Assembly: GCF_019059575.1 (NCBI RefSeq)
Contig: NW_024881519.1
Coordinates: forward strand, 1,240,001-1,304,000
Reading direction: 5' to 3'
DNA from: Amphibalanus amphitrite
Taxonomy: Eukaryota; Arthropoda; Thecostraca; Balanomorpha; Balanidae
DNA: 64,000 nt
This document shows, piece after piece, positions 43,090 to 54,329 of the stretch; positions within the stretch are counted from its first letter, which is position 1; each line of letters starts with the position of its first letter. A program made the translations under genes and the position numbers. Under the pieces are notes generated by a model. The model saw only the letters and a program-made list of their open reading frames with translations. It was not told the DNA's origin and did no database searches.

Positions 43090-44937
43090 CATAACAGCTT
43101 CACTTTACGAAGCTCTAACAGGTCCCGATTCGCCGACTTTTGAGCTATATTGACCTGTCAACCAATGACCTAGGACCTTAAAATTGGGTATCATCGGCCT
43201 CCTCTCGTCACGGGCAACACGCTCTTTTTCCGCGAAACTCTAGCTCGATCAGGGGCTGAACGGCAAAGGGGTCCAACGGACCCTCCTTCCCCCTTTACGA
43301 TAGACGCTGGCAAAACACCAATATGGGCGAGGGTGAAAATACAGCTGCTGTCATAAAAATTCAGCTTGAATCAAAGGTCAGGCTTGCCAAATTTCAGCTC
43401 TCGCAGCTATCAACAAAAATAAACATGTGGAGGCGGCACCCGCCTCCCCGCCCCTCCCCCTCTCCTCTCGGCCACTGCTGGCGAGGTTTTAAGCGTATCA
43501 TACACGTTACAAAGCATCATATCAAGAGGACACGCCCCAGCAGCCATATGCACTGAACACAAACTTATTACCCACGCTAGTGTATCGGCACCATTGCACA
43601 TGGTCGAGAATGTCGTCAGCCACGGACGCGCACTCGACCAACCCTCTGAGCCCGTTGACTGCGGGTAACCTTGACATGTCAAGCTTGATCGGCCGCCGGC
43701 CGCTGTCGTGCGGTCGTTACACACGGAGGGGAGGGAGACACAAAGCTCTACGTTATAGCTGACCTCTGACCTTTCCCTGCGCCCTGGTCACTGACCCCGC
43801 TCCATGTCGCTGGGCGGTGGCATGGCGGTGGAAACTGGTTCTAGCCTCTACACATGCCACCATTCTAACGCTCCCCTCCCCACGCTACTACGCGGCGTGG
43901 AGTACGCTCGTGCGTAACTGGGTGGAGCAAGGGGTCACGCGATACAGGGGCGGAACTGGTTGCCCTCCCGCTCGCCGAGCGACCAACGACTAATACCCTG
44001 GAGAACCACGGTTCTGCTGCTGCTTTGGTTCCTGGAGAACCACGGTTCTCCAGGGTATTAGTCGTTGGTCGCTCGGCGAGCGGGAGGGCAACCAGTTCCG
44101 CCCCTGTATCGCGTGACCCCTTGCTCCGCCCAGTTACGCACGAGCGTACTCCACGCCGCGTAGTAGCGTGGGGAGGGGAGGGTTAGAATGGTGGCATGTG
44201 TAGAGGCTAGAACCGGTTTCCACCGCCATGCCACCGCCTGGCGACATGGAGCGGGGCACGGGGAAAGGTCAGAGGTCAGCTATAACGTAGAGCTTTGTGT
44301 CTCCCTCCCCTCCGCGTGTAACGACCGCACGGCAGCGGCCGGCGGCCGATCAGGCTTGACAGGTCAAGGTCACCAGCAGTCAACGGGCTCGGAGGGTTGG
44401 TCGAGTATGCGTCCGTGGCTGACAACGGTCTCGACCATGTGCTATGGTGCCGATAGACTAGGGTGGGTAATAAGCTTTTGTTCAGTGCATATGGCTGCTC
44501 GGGTGCGTCATCTGATATGATGCTTTGTAATGTGTATGATACGTTTAAAACCTCGCTGGTAGTGGCCGAGAGGAGAAGAGGGGGGGGGGAGACGGGTGCC
44601 GCCTCCACATGTGTCTATTTGCTGCGAGAGCTGAAATTTTGCAAGTGACCTTTGATTCCAGCCGAATTTGTATGACAGCAGCTGTATTTTAACCCTCGCT
44701 CATATTGGTGTTTTGCCAGCGTCTAGCGTAAAGGGGAGGGGGTCCGTTGGACCCCTTTGCCGTTCAGCCCCTGATCGAGCTAGAGCTTCGCGGAAAAAGA
44801 GCGTGTTGCCCGTGACGAGAGGAGGCCGTTGATACCCAATTTTAAGGTCCTAGGTTATTTGTTGATAGGTCAATATATACTCAAAAGTCGGGAAAATCGG
44901 AACCTATTAGAGCTTCTTAAAGTGAGGCTGTTATAAG
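43090..44937. repeat. Long palindrome, arms about 0.9 kb, 36-bp loop
   Basis: The left arm 43,090-44,007 and right arm 44,044-44,937 are reverse complements throughout, with modest divergence and some small length differences. The loop includes GCTGCTGCTTTGG. The outer 230 bp of each arm is the end of the TTAA CCCTCGC family (hairpin GGTCCGTTGGACC). TTAACCCTCGC survives at 44,689 but is GGCGAGGGTGAA in the left arm near 43,327. The inner part carries GC-rich sequence not seen elsewhere here. Confidence 0.9.
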
Positions 44938-45745
44938 GTTTTGCGGGGGTGCTGATCACGAATTTCAAGTTCTTTTATCACAGATGCTGTTTTCGTGCAT
45001 TTAGTCCAGGTCGGGTCAGGTCAGGTCAGGTCAACTCACATGTTACGAGGGAACCAAAACTACTTCGTAAATGTTCAAACGGCTTCTAAATGCGAAATCA
45101 ACTCCAAAATCTACCCTAGAAACATGTAGAACTCGAAGCAGTGAACTAAGGTCATCAAAGGTCAGTGACCTGACTGACCTTCACGTGACCTTGACACCCA
45201 CTATGCTCCATGAGATCAACATCAGGGGTGAAAAAAGCTCCGACTCGCCGACGCACGCAGGTGACAGCTTATGACATTTGATGAGACAGCTGGCGGCTTG
45301 TCAAATTGATAGTTGACAACGAAAACCTATAAACAGTCATCACGTCCGTAATCCCTCACAATTCACATTCATTCCAAAGCATAATACATATCCTAATGTG
45401 AAGTCACGTTAAAATCATGCCACGCAAAAATATAGCAGACGCGTCCACCAGCTTCCGACATCCCTGCTGGCCAATGAAAAAGGCCGGCCGTGTCGTGAGT
45501 ATACCGGTGGGTTCGATGGGTCAGCTACAATTATGGCGCGATTCTTATAAATAGTGGCTAGTGATTTGTTGCACCACATTTTATCACAACGTAAATGACG
45601 TCATTAAATTTGTGAATTATTTTTCCCCCTGTAAGAGTCCATGTAAAAGCAGTTATTTGTTACATATTTAGATTGTTTAATCCCAAAGTAATGTTTTCAT
45701 GTGCCTTTTGAGCTATTTGCTAAAATCAGGGCCTCGGCTAACATG
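44938..45745. other. Right continuation of TTAA-family sequence, then unassigned
   Basis: 44,940-45,220 matches the interior of 6,297-8,103 without its nested insertion (GGTCGGGTCAGGTCAGGTCA near 45,010). 45,230-45,745 shows no recognisable feature. Confidence 0.5.
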
Positions 45746-45749
45746 TTAA

Positions 45750-46946
45750 CCCAGTAAACATGACGACGTCGGCCCGACGTCGGGCCGAGGCTCGGCCCGA
45801 CGTCGGCCCAACGTCGGTTCAACCTCGGCCCGACATCGGCTGGACATCGGATATGCCCGCATGTTCCGACGTCCAGCCGAAGTCCAGCCGACGTTGAGCC
45901 GACGTCGGGCCGAGATCGTTTGCCGAGGTTGACGAGATCGTTTGTCGTTGGACCGACGGGGCCGACTTCGGCATGTTTATTGGGACAACGCGCCAAAAAT
46001 ATCAACCGGCGGCGGGATTCGAGCCCCCCAGTCGCCGACGTCGGCATGTTTACTGGGACAACACGCCAAAAGCGTTAGCCGGCTATGGGATTTGAACCCC
46101 GTGCCATTCAAACGCGAGGCTAGTGCGCTGACCACTACACCACGCAGCCAGCTAATAACTTTCGTTTGTTTTGTTGGGTTATGGCCTTTCGGTCTGACAA
46201 GACCATTTCAGAGCCGGAATGATCATAGGATGGAGACATTGGTCTTCTTGGCGAGCACCCTGGGTCCAGTTCATATAGAGTCCCTGGTCCCATTGCTGTT
46301 ACGTGACACTTATTGGAAAGGGCGACCCCACAATGGATTCATATAGCCACTCTTACACACCTGCACCAACGTTTCCCAAAGTGTCCCTTTGATAAGTGGC
46401 ACTTTGGCAAAGTGACACTTGCCGACTGGCCTTTCTATATGAACTGGGCCCGGCCCTGGTGAGTTGCCGGGGCTGAGCCTGACCAAAGGATAGGCCGAGC
46501 AGCCCCCAAGCACTCACCGCACCCGGCTACGGGCGAGCTCGGCTTACGGGCAATCCCAAATGGGATAAAGTTTCCCGTCCAGTCCGGATCAGGGGGTTGC
46601 GGCGTGGAGGAAGATTTGAGTTTCCTGAGGATATTTTGAATACAGAGGCTCTTTATGAAACATGAAACATGTATTTTATATTATTTTAACGGTCAAAACA
46701 GCGGCCGATGTCGGTCCGACGTCGCCCCGACGTCGGCTGGACCTCAGCAATTGATCTCGGTCCGACGTCGGCCCGACGTCGGCTGGACCTCGGCTGGACG
46801 TCGGAACATGCGGGCATATCCGACATCCAGCCGACGTCGTGCCGAGGTTGGACCGACGTCGGGCCGACGTCGGCATGCCGGTGCCGAGTTGCCGACGTCA
46901 CCCCGACGTCGGCCGACGTCGGGCCGACGTCGGCATGTTTACTGGG
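45750..46946. repeat. GACGTCGG palindromic satellite with CCCAGTAAACATG borders
   Basis: Two blocks (about 45,760-45,960 and 46,700-46,935) of CGACGTCGGCC/CCTCGGCTGGA words of about 11-12 bp, self-complementary at every GACGTC. The outer borders are CCCAGTAAACATG (45,750) and CATGTTTACTGGG (ending 46,946), and CATGTTTA[TC]TGGG also occurs near 45,973 and 46,046. No clear TSD. Frames across the blocks are open only because of the repeat. Confidence 0.75.
46079..46149 (-). repeat. tRNA-like sequence, minus strand
   Basis: On minus, TGGTGTAGTGGTCAGCGC (A box) and GGGGTTCAAATCCC (B box) lie at tRNA spacing, and the ends GGCTG.../...TAGCC can partly pair. The acceptor and anticodon stems have mismatches. 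A partial copy (GGGATTCGAGCCCC) lies 75 bp upstream near 46,010, so a tRNA-derived repeat or pseudogene is most likely. Confidence 0.6.
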
Positions 46947-47198
46947 AACTGGTGGGCCAAATGGCCCACCAGTGACGCGAAATGGCCCACCAGCCTCAAA
47001 GATTTGGCCCACCAGTAATTTTCCGAAAAATCTAAGTTTTCACATTTTACATCACGACGTAGGTAGCATTGTGATACAGACAGAGACAGAAGTCCTACTA
47101 CATTGTTTGATTGTTGCATTTATTAAAAGTAAGAACTTGATCGTCGTTGTCCGCCTAATACCATCACCATTCCCGGTTTCTTGAGACAACCGTATAGG
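46150..47198. other. Unassigned flanks of the GACGTC satellite
   Basis: 46,150-46,690 has a CACTTTGGCAAAGTG palindrome near 46,400 and no gene. 46,947-47,198 begins with three TGGCCCACCAG words. Confidence 0.4.
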
Positions 47199-47201
47199 TT
47201 A

Positions 47202-47491
47202 AGCCTCGGTCACACTTCACCGGATTGGACCAATGGACGAGAAACGGACGGCGTCCGGTGATGTCCGGGGGATGTCCGTTCGTTTCCGTTGGACGTCCGT
47301 TTCTCATCCGTTAATATCCGTTCCATGTCCGGTGGTGTCCGGTGTGCTCAACCGGACACCACCGGACATGGAACGGATATTAACGGATGACAAACGGACG
47401 TCCAACGGAAACAAACGGACATCACCGGACGCTGACAGTTCTCGTCCGTTTCTCGTCCGTTGGTCCAATCCGGTGAAGTGTGACCGAGGCT
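47202..47491. mobile_element. Harbinger-like miniature element, 290 bp, fully palindromic
   Basis: The 3-bp TSD is TTA (47,199-47,201 and 47,492-47,494). The ends AGCCTCGGTCACACTTCACC and inverse continue as near-perfect arms of about 140 bp to a centre near 47,347. The interior is CCGT/GGAC words (GGACGTCCGTTT). The TSD and GTCACAC-type end fit PIF/Harbinger. Confidence 0.85.
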
Positions 47492-47751
47492 TTAAATTTT
47501 ATGCAATAATCGTGAAAGACGTATGCCTCTGTCAATTACAGATAGTGTCGGCGGCTTTCAGCCGATCGAGGTCTGCCAGAGTTCTTGCAAGCTTTCCGAT
47601 CGATCGAGTGGTTGCAGTCACATAAGCATCTGCCGCAGACCAGTCGGTTACAAGAAAAACTACGAATAAAGAACAGACCAGTTCAGACGGTCGGGGATAA
47701 GCCTGCGGGCTGCGAGCGATCTCAGACGGCTCGCCGATAGACACGATATAA

Positions 47752-48259
47752 AGGCCGTGTTACACTGCCGAATTTTGGCCACGACCCTGTCGCCGAATCA
47801 CGTCGTGTAGGAAATCGGCGAACAGTTCACCGACAGAGGCGAACAGTTCGCCGACAGAGCCCGATTTGCAGAAAACGGATGGGGGCCCCCCTAATCGTGT
47901 GCGGGTCGAAGCTGATCCATGATTTGGCGAACATCGCGAATGAATGGCGAATCTGTTGCGAATAGTCGGCGATACCTTGGCAACAAGTCGGCGCACGCAG
48001 CGACATGTCGGCGGCGACTCGGCAACTGTTTGGCGATCATGTTCGTTTATTATAAGTTCGGCGAACGGCCACGAAATTTTCATTTTTCATGAAATATTCG
48101 TGGCGGTCGTGACGAACCGTAAAAGTCGCGCGGTGGACAACGACTGGTCTGCGAAATGCCAAGACCGTGGAAGAAAGATCCCGAATCGGTCCGCGACATA
48201 GGATGACTTGCATATTCGTGCACATTCGTGTACCAAAATTCGGCAGTGTAACAAGGGCT
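47752..48259. mobile_element. Harbinger-like miniature element, 508 bp
   Basis: The 3-bp TSD is TAA (47,749-47,751 and 48,260-48,262). The ends AGGCCGTGTTACACTGCCGA and, inverted, AGCCCTTGTTACACTGCCGA continue GAATTTTGG. Sequence flanking it on both sides shares GTGTCGGCG[GA]CTT[TC]CAGCCGAT (about 47,547 and 48,285), a local duplication. Confidence 0.85.
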
Positions 48260-48262
48260 TAA

Positions 48263-48649
48263 GCCAGAGTTAAACTAGAGGTAGTGTCGGCGACTTCCAG
48301 CCGATTGAAGTCTGCAAGCGATATTATGCGTTTTCACGACCGGTATGATATCACACATACCGGTCACACATCTGACCAGTCGGACGAATTTCGAACCGTT
48401 CACAGTCAGCGTTCCAAAAATTTCTCATTTGGGCTGAAGATGACACTCAGGAATAAGAATGGATAATTTTCCACTCTCACATGTTGGGTAGCTAGAATTT
48501 TCCAGTCAGACACCCAAGAGAAATCTGAAGTTTGGGACACTGTTCACCAGAAGTGTACATAACTTAGTTTTTTTCAAATAAAAAATATAAGGGTTGCGCA
48601 GTGCGCTTGGGCTTTTGAGTCAATTCTTTTCCATGCGACACCAATAGGC
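48263..48649. other. Unassigned
   Basis: Begins with the duplicated GTGTCGGCGACTTCCAGCC segment. The rest has no recognisable feature. Confidence 0.4.
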
Positions 48650-48653
48650 TTAA

Positions 48654-49150
48654 AGGGACTATCCCACCTTTAACATGGGGTTTGAGTTGAGATAGCCAAG
48701 TTTGCGGCGAGGTTCAGAAACCACTATCTATCTAGGTTGCAACCCCCGCGGCCTCTTGGTGTTGAAGAAATTCGTTCCCTTCATTTGAAAATGGGCCTTG
48801 TGCAAGGCCCTATCTTCAACATGGAGCGACCGTTAGTGTGACGTCACCTCGTTTAGTCATTCTGATTTAAATGGGTTTGTTCGTTGAAAAATCGCTTAAA
48901 ACTTGGTCTGAACTTTGTTGTGGTGCCTACAGAGTAAAAAGAATCAGCTTTATGACAGTAATGTGGCCTGGGGAAGGAGGTAATTTTGGGCTGTGACGTC
49001 ACATATTTAAAAGTTTGTGTTTGGAATATGGGAAGCCTAAGATGTTTAATGAAAAATAAATGCCAGAACCGTGTTCCTGGTCATCCCATCTATAAAGTCG
49101 GGCACAATTTAACTGGTTTTAACAACATTTTAGAAGGTGGGATAGTCCCT
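48654..49150. mobile_element. TTAA-flanked miniature element, 497 bp
   Basis: TTAA is at 48,650-48,653 and 49,151-49,154. The ends are AGGGACTATCCCACC / GGTGGGATAGTCCCT, perfect 15 bp. Non-coding. Confidence 0.9.
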
Positions 49151-49154
49151 TTAA

Positions 49155-52100
49155 TGATCATTTTCAGAGATAGTAAGAAAATTAACCTCACTCTCATTCT
49201 ATCTAAAAGTAAATTCCGGATTCGAAATAAAACAAACTTTTTGAGACAACATCTCGATCCAAATTTTGCATGTCTCCAAAGACGGTCCAGACAGAAAGAT
49301 TTGGGAATCAATATACATTCGTGATCTGAAACCTACCCTTAACACACAAACCTCATCGTGGTCTTTGATACGGCGTGGTACCTGAGCCTGACAGACTGAT
49401 CGACATCGATCAACTGTTTGCAAGGTGTATGTCTTATTTGTATGCAGGCATCGGTAGGATTGTGATTGCAGGATTGCAAAATCCTGATTGCATTCCTTTT
49501 TGGTGGATTGCACCTGGATTTGAAATCCATTCCAAAAAACAGGATTTGATTGCGGATTGGATTGCATCATGCTTCCAATTTTTGCAATCAAATCCGGATT
49601 GCAATCCTTTCCTGGGGCAATTAGTCATGTCTGATATTTTCCCGACCTTAATAGGCCTAGAATGATGTGCATCCGCTAAGTTGTGCAATGTGCATCGACG
49701 GAACTAACTAGAATACTGTCGGTTGCCATAGACACAAATTATCCCAGTCTCAAGGCAAAGTTGGCGCAGCGCTGCTTGCATGACAACACGGGGCCGGGCG
49801 AGAGGCGAGAACTAACTACGCCACGTTAAATGGTGGATCCAGAGAGAGAGACAGAGGGGGGGGGGGACATAGAGAAAAGTGAAGAAGGTGCGTACCTATT
49901 TGCCCATATTTCCATACACTATGGAACATGTCGACTGTCGAGGTGAGAATAGGTAAGCCCCTGGTTTAAGAAAACAAGAACGCCATTTAATGACGTAGGG
50001 GAGAGTGGGGTAATTTGGCCGGTGGTGTAAATTGGCCGCCCCCACCTGTACGATGTCTAATAAAAGTGAGTGAAATAACTCTAGTCTCTATTAATTTGTC
50101 ATGGGTAGAAATAACTGGAGGACAAATGTCAAAACTTTGCCCCTCGTAGTTTTATTCAAAATTAATAAAACGTTAATTTCATTAGAAAATGGTAACTTTT
50201 ACTTCTGTTTAAAAAGTTGTATAACATGTAGTATTTGGGCTAAAAACGAATTCATACATTATAGCGCCATTCTTGGGGGTGTTCAGCGGTTCCAAGAGCA
50301 ATTTTATCTAATTCCGTATAGCCGTGATGACTTTATAGACAAAAATTTTCAGAATGGCAATATGGGGTAATTTGGCCGGGACTAGCGGGGCAACTTGGCC
50401 GGTGCGCTCATGGTCACTATGCTGGGACAGCCGAGTTTTCATGGTCAATTGTACCATAAATGACATGATTCATGACCAACTTTGACTACTTTGATGCCTT
50501 ACTTCCGATTGGTCAACTGTAAGAGCATGTGACGTCATCAAAGGTTACCAAACTTTTTTTGCTAATAAATCCTTACATAAAAATGGTACAGCCGCACAAA
50601 TGGTCTCATTCTGTTCAGCTCGCCAAGGCGCATCGAATGATATGCATGATGACCTTGAAATCACGTAACCTTGAGGTCAAGCGACCTGATGCAACGTGAC
50701 CTGAGGTCAACCTTTGACCTTGACTTCTCAAGGTCAACTTATAAATCTTTCGATGCGGACTGACGAGAGAATTACGATGGTACTCGAAGTTTTGGCCTAG
50801 CTTGATTACTTCAAAAGTTATTCGTAAAAAAACTGTGATCGCATCTAGAGCCGCTAATTTGGCTATTTTGACCCCTGTGACCCCTGAGTCAACCTCCAAA
50901 ATGCGGCAAATGCGTCATAGGACACACGTCATTGCTGAATCTGAAGCTGACTCGCAATATAACAGAAAATCCCGACCGCAAACTAACACCGGCCAAATTG
51001 CCCCACACCCCCGGCCAAATAACCCTGCTAGTGGGGCAATTTGGCCGCCTTGCAGACCTTTGTATTACGTCACAATTTCAATATAAGTAATTACTCTATC
51101 ATTTCAAGTTCACTGTCCAGTAAAGTAAAATGAATGCGACACCTGCCAGCGTTGAGAAAATGCAGAAATGTATCGTCAATTTTAAGTTATATCGTTTTCT
51201 AAAAAAAGCGGCCAAATTACCCCACTCTCCCCTACACGGAGCGCTTTCAGGTTTACGCTTTAAAAATATAAAACACTGGTTGGGTAGAGGTTTAAATGTG
51301 GGGGTGTTTGAGGCAAAAAATATCTCCCATAAAATACCTGTGCCTTAGATAGGAATTACTCGCAAGACTAGGTACCTGCTAGAAATGGGTGATTTGGGGA
51401 TGGAGGCACGGCCCTGTGCCCCCTCCATCCCCCAGATCCACTAGTGCACATAATAATACAACAGGATTGCAAAAAGGATTGCGGATTTGATCACAATCCA
51501 AGTGAAAAAAGGGGATTGCGGGTAGGACTGCAATCCACTTCGGTACTAGGAATGTGGATTGGGAATGCAATCCTTTCAGAGAGGATTTTACCGATGCCTG
51601 TTTGTATGTTGTATGTGTTTGTGCTTTTTTTCGCTGTATGTTTGTGTGATGAATGTATTTAAGGTGTTTTACTTCACAATATCTGGGCCTCCTATGTGTT
51701 CAAAAGAATCTGTTCAAAAGAATGATGCACGATACGATACGAGGTTTATTTGATGTTAACTTATACGATGTTTATTTGATACGATGTCGATCTACATGCA
51801 TGTGTGTAACGAAATGTTCTTGCGCCGCCAACTGTTATATAATATGAAGGAAGTACTGGATGAAATAACTGCAGACAAAACTATCAGCCCGAATCAGGGG
51901 GAAGCACTCGCCTTGGCCGTATATGGGCCAGAATGTCTAACTATTTCGGCCATGTTGTGTATACCAAAGTCTTGAAAAGTTGATCGCTGCAATCAAACTG
52001 CAAGCATGAAGCAGCAGCACTTTTGAGAAGTGTACCTCTCACTAAACTGCACCTCTGCTACCGTAATGCAATTTATATTTCTGGTATACACAACATGGCG

Positions 52101-52330
52101 GAAATCGATAGACAAAAACAAGCCACCAATGGTCCTTCCAGTATATATTAGAGTTCAGTGGCCCGAATGCATATTTTCTCAAATGTTTGCGAATAAAACT
52201 CCAGAGCTGATGATGGCGCAATGCCGAAAGCTTCTCAAAAAGTTTGTTTTATTTCGAATCCGGAATTTACTTTTAGATAGAATGAGAGTGAGGTTAATTT
52301 TCTTACTATTTGTTACAATGTCTCTCAAGT
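49155..52330. repeat. Inverted repeat region with GGATTGCAATCC words
   Basis: 49,168-49,255 is the inverse of about 52,228-52,315 (TTAACCTCACTCTCATTCTA). 49,440-49,640 and 51,455-51,620 are inverted relatives rich in GGATTGCAATCC words and share GGCATCGGTA. Together they look like arms of a foldback, later invaded by 49,998-51,232 and by other sequence. Borders are not defined. Confidence 0.6.
49998..51232. mobile_element. TA-flanked element with GGGGAGAGTGGGGTAATTTG ends, 1,235 bp
   Basis: TA is at 49,996-49,997 and 51,233-51,234. The inverted ends GGGGAGAGTGGGGTAATTTG / CAAATTACCCCACTCTCCCC extend into GGCC. Internal GGGGTAATTTGGCCGG repeats occur near 50,366 and 50,990. The interior 50,430-50,890 carries AGGTCA/TGACCT-rich sequence like 30,100-30,500, so it also holds another repeat. 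No transposase. Confidence 0.9.
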
Positions 52331-52395
52331 TAGCGTTGAAACATTTTCAGAGATGTTGGGGTTGCTGCTACAACCCACTTTATATATAAAGTTGC

Positions 52396-54321
52396 ACTCG
52401 TGCTGTTCACAATTCCTCCCGATCCACCCGACAACGCCCGATCCCGTCCGACCGCTTCCAAATCTCCGACTAGTCGGCGAGCGATCCATTCAGGGCTCGC
52501 TGATTTTTAACATCCGACCGGCCGTAAGTTACCGTCCAAAGTTTTATAATCTGCGTCAATATTTTGTGCATACTTGTGCGATTTTATGTGCACCGCCGGA
52601 GTATCACCACTGAGAGGGTTGTGGGTCCCTACTCTCTCCTCTCTGTGAAGAGTCGGGGGGGGGGGGTCGAGCCCCGTTTTTTTACATTTTTTTCCACGCC
52701 ATCCTGACGTTTTTTGCAGAATAAAGTGGCCGAAATCTGGGGAGAAATCGAAAAGGGGGGGGGGGGCTATGGCTACGAAGATCAGTCCATGTCGCTGCCA
52801 AAGTGGCCCACCAGTCAAAATTCCTTAGCCGAGGCCCTGGCTAAACTACCTACTCATAAGTTTTATTTGTCAACGACTCGCGTTTTTCTAGCAAGCAGAC
52901 CAAGTCAATTAAAGAATGCACGCTGTTTCTAGCAAGTAGGCAGTAGCCAGTAGGTCACATTTTGAAGTTTATCATCCTGAAGAAATCAACTAATTCAAAT
53001 GGTGAATGACCCGTGCTCACGTGAATGATCGCAGCAGATCGCAGACTCTTTGTCCTGTTTGTGTGGCGGGATTGTGGCCGTTGGTGTTTTTGGTAATTTT
53101 TGTTCCACGTGGTTGTGCTCCACGTCCACTGAAGATGGGAAAAGCCAGACATCGGACACCAACACAAACACCACGAATGATGCGAGTGGTGCCTCTGCAT
53201 CTGTCTTTTCTCAATCTCAGTCTGCTGCAAACATGCCATGTCAGGTAAGTCAAAGCATTTGGTTGGCTTATGGCTACCATTTTGCACGAAATCAAGCCGA
53301 TCTTCTAGGGCGTACAGGGTAAATATTTCTCTGCACCCCACCAGGCACATCGCATCTCTCCGGGCCGCGCCGCTCGGGCCCATGTGGCGTAGTTGGTAGC
53401 GTCTCGGATTACGGATCCGTGGGTCGTGAGTTCGCATCTCGGAGGCGACGCATGTTTATTGTTTATGCGATGAAGTTCGAATCAGGTTTGCATTACAAAG
53501 AGGAAAAATGTTTAACGGTGAACATATGTTATTTGTAATACCAGCTTGCTCCTGAGGTCGATAACAAGTAAAAGTGCTATCTTGTTCAGTAATATCAAAC
53601 AATCAGGTTACGTTTTTTCAGCTAATTGTAAATTAAATTAGCGGGGTATTTGTTAACGGTGATTCTATTCCCGAAAAAACACTACAAATGCCCGATATAG
53701 GTACTTACGATGCTATACCAATGCGTAGCGCTAGTCACAATTCCTCTGCGCAATACTCGGCCTCACAACCGACACAACGAGGTTCGATCACTAAGACTTT
53801 TCAAATTCGACTGACCAGTAGAATCTTCGGGGAGCCATCGCCGGCCCCATAAACAGGCCTCGGACGTTATGGGACGGTAGGACTGAGACTCCGCCGAATC
53901 GTCATAAACCGTGCAGGCAAGGCAAGGCCGTATAACAGGGACAGGGGACGGCGATCCTCGCCGCTCGCCATGGGCCTAACAACCGTAGGTATCTATTGGT
54001 GTCTCGAACAAGCTGAGGTTGTTGGTGCTACATACTAACCAACTACTCTCTAACCGAACCGAGTTTTAGAAGGAGCATGCTAACGTCACTCGACGAGAGC
54101 CACCCGTGTTTTGAGGATTATGATTTATGATCAACCGTTGTTCCATCTCCTTTTCTCGAAAACATTCACCTAAATGGAATTGTGGATGATAATCTTGTTT
54201 GTGATGTTTCTCTTCGTGTCGAAACGACCTCAAGCCATGCATTAAATAGAACGAAAATTTGCTTCCGCTTTGAACGGACAATACACTCAGCGCTCCTCTA
54301 CAGCTTCTTCCTTTTATCTAC
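52396..54321. other. Unassigned, with hAT-like and tRNA-like pieces
   Basis: 52,650-52,790 has two G runs and AAAGTGGCCGAAATC, resembling the hAT element 21,813-22,291. A tRNA-like piece is at 53,376-53,450. A frame at 53,050-53,240 ends at a donor-like CAGGTAAGT (53,240-53,248), but I cannot support an exon. 53,460-54,320 has no recognisable gene. Confidence 0.45.
53376..53450 (+). repeat. tRNA-Arg-like pseudogene (ACG anticodon loop)
   Basis: The A box is TGGCGTAGTTGGTAGC. The anticodon arm TCGGA-TTACGGA-TCCGT gives ACG with U33. The B box is imperfect (GTTCGCATC), the T stem pairs poorly and the 3' acceptor strand does not match GGGCCCA. A decayed tRNA-Arg copy or SINE head. Confidence 0.5.
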
Positions 54322-54329
54322 GTGTCAGT

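Noticed and set aside
46655..47184. Several 100-158 codon frames rich in PTSARRR/VGPTSG
   Set aside because: Translation of the GACGTC satellite in all frames.
53050..53248. Host exon ending at CAGGTAAGT
   Set aside because: Only one splice-like signal, low-complexity Thr/Ser/Asn protein, antisense frame equally open, no neighbouring exons.
53376..53450. Functional tRNA-Arg(ACG) gene
   Set aside because: Acceptor and T stems do not pair and the B box is altered; kept only as a tRNA-like repeat.
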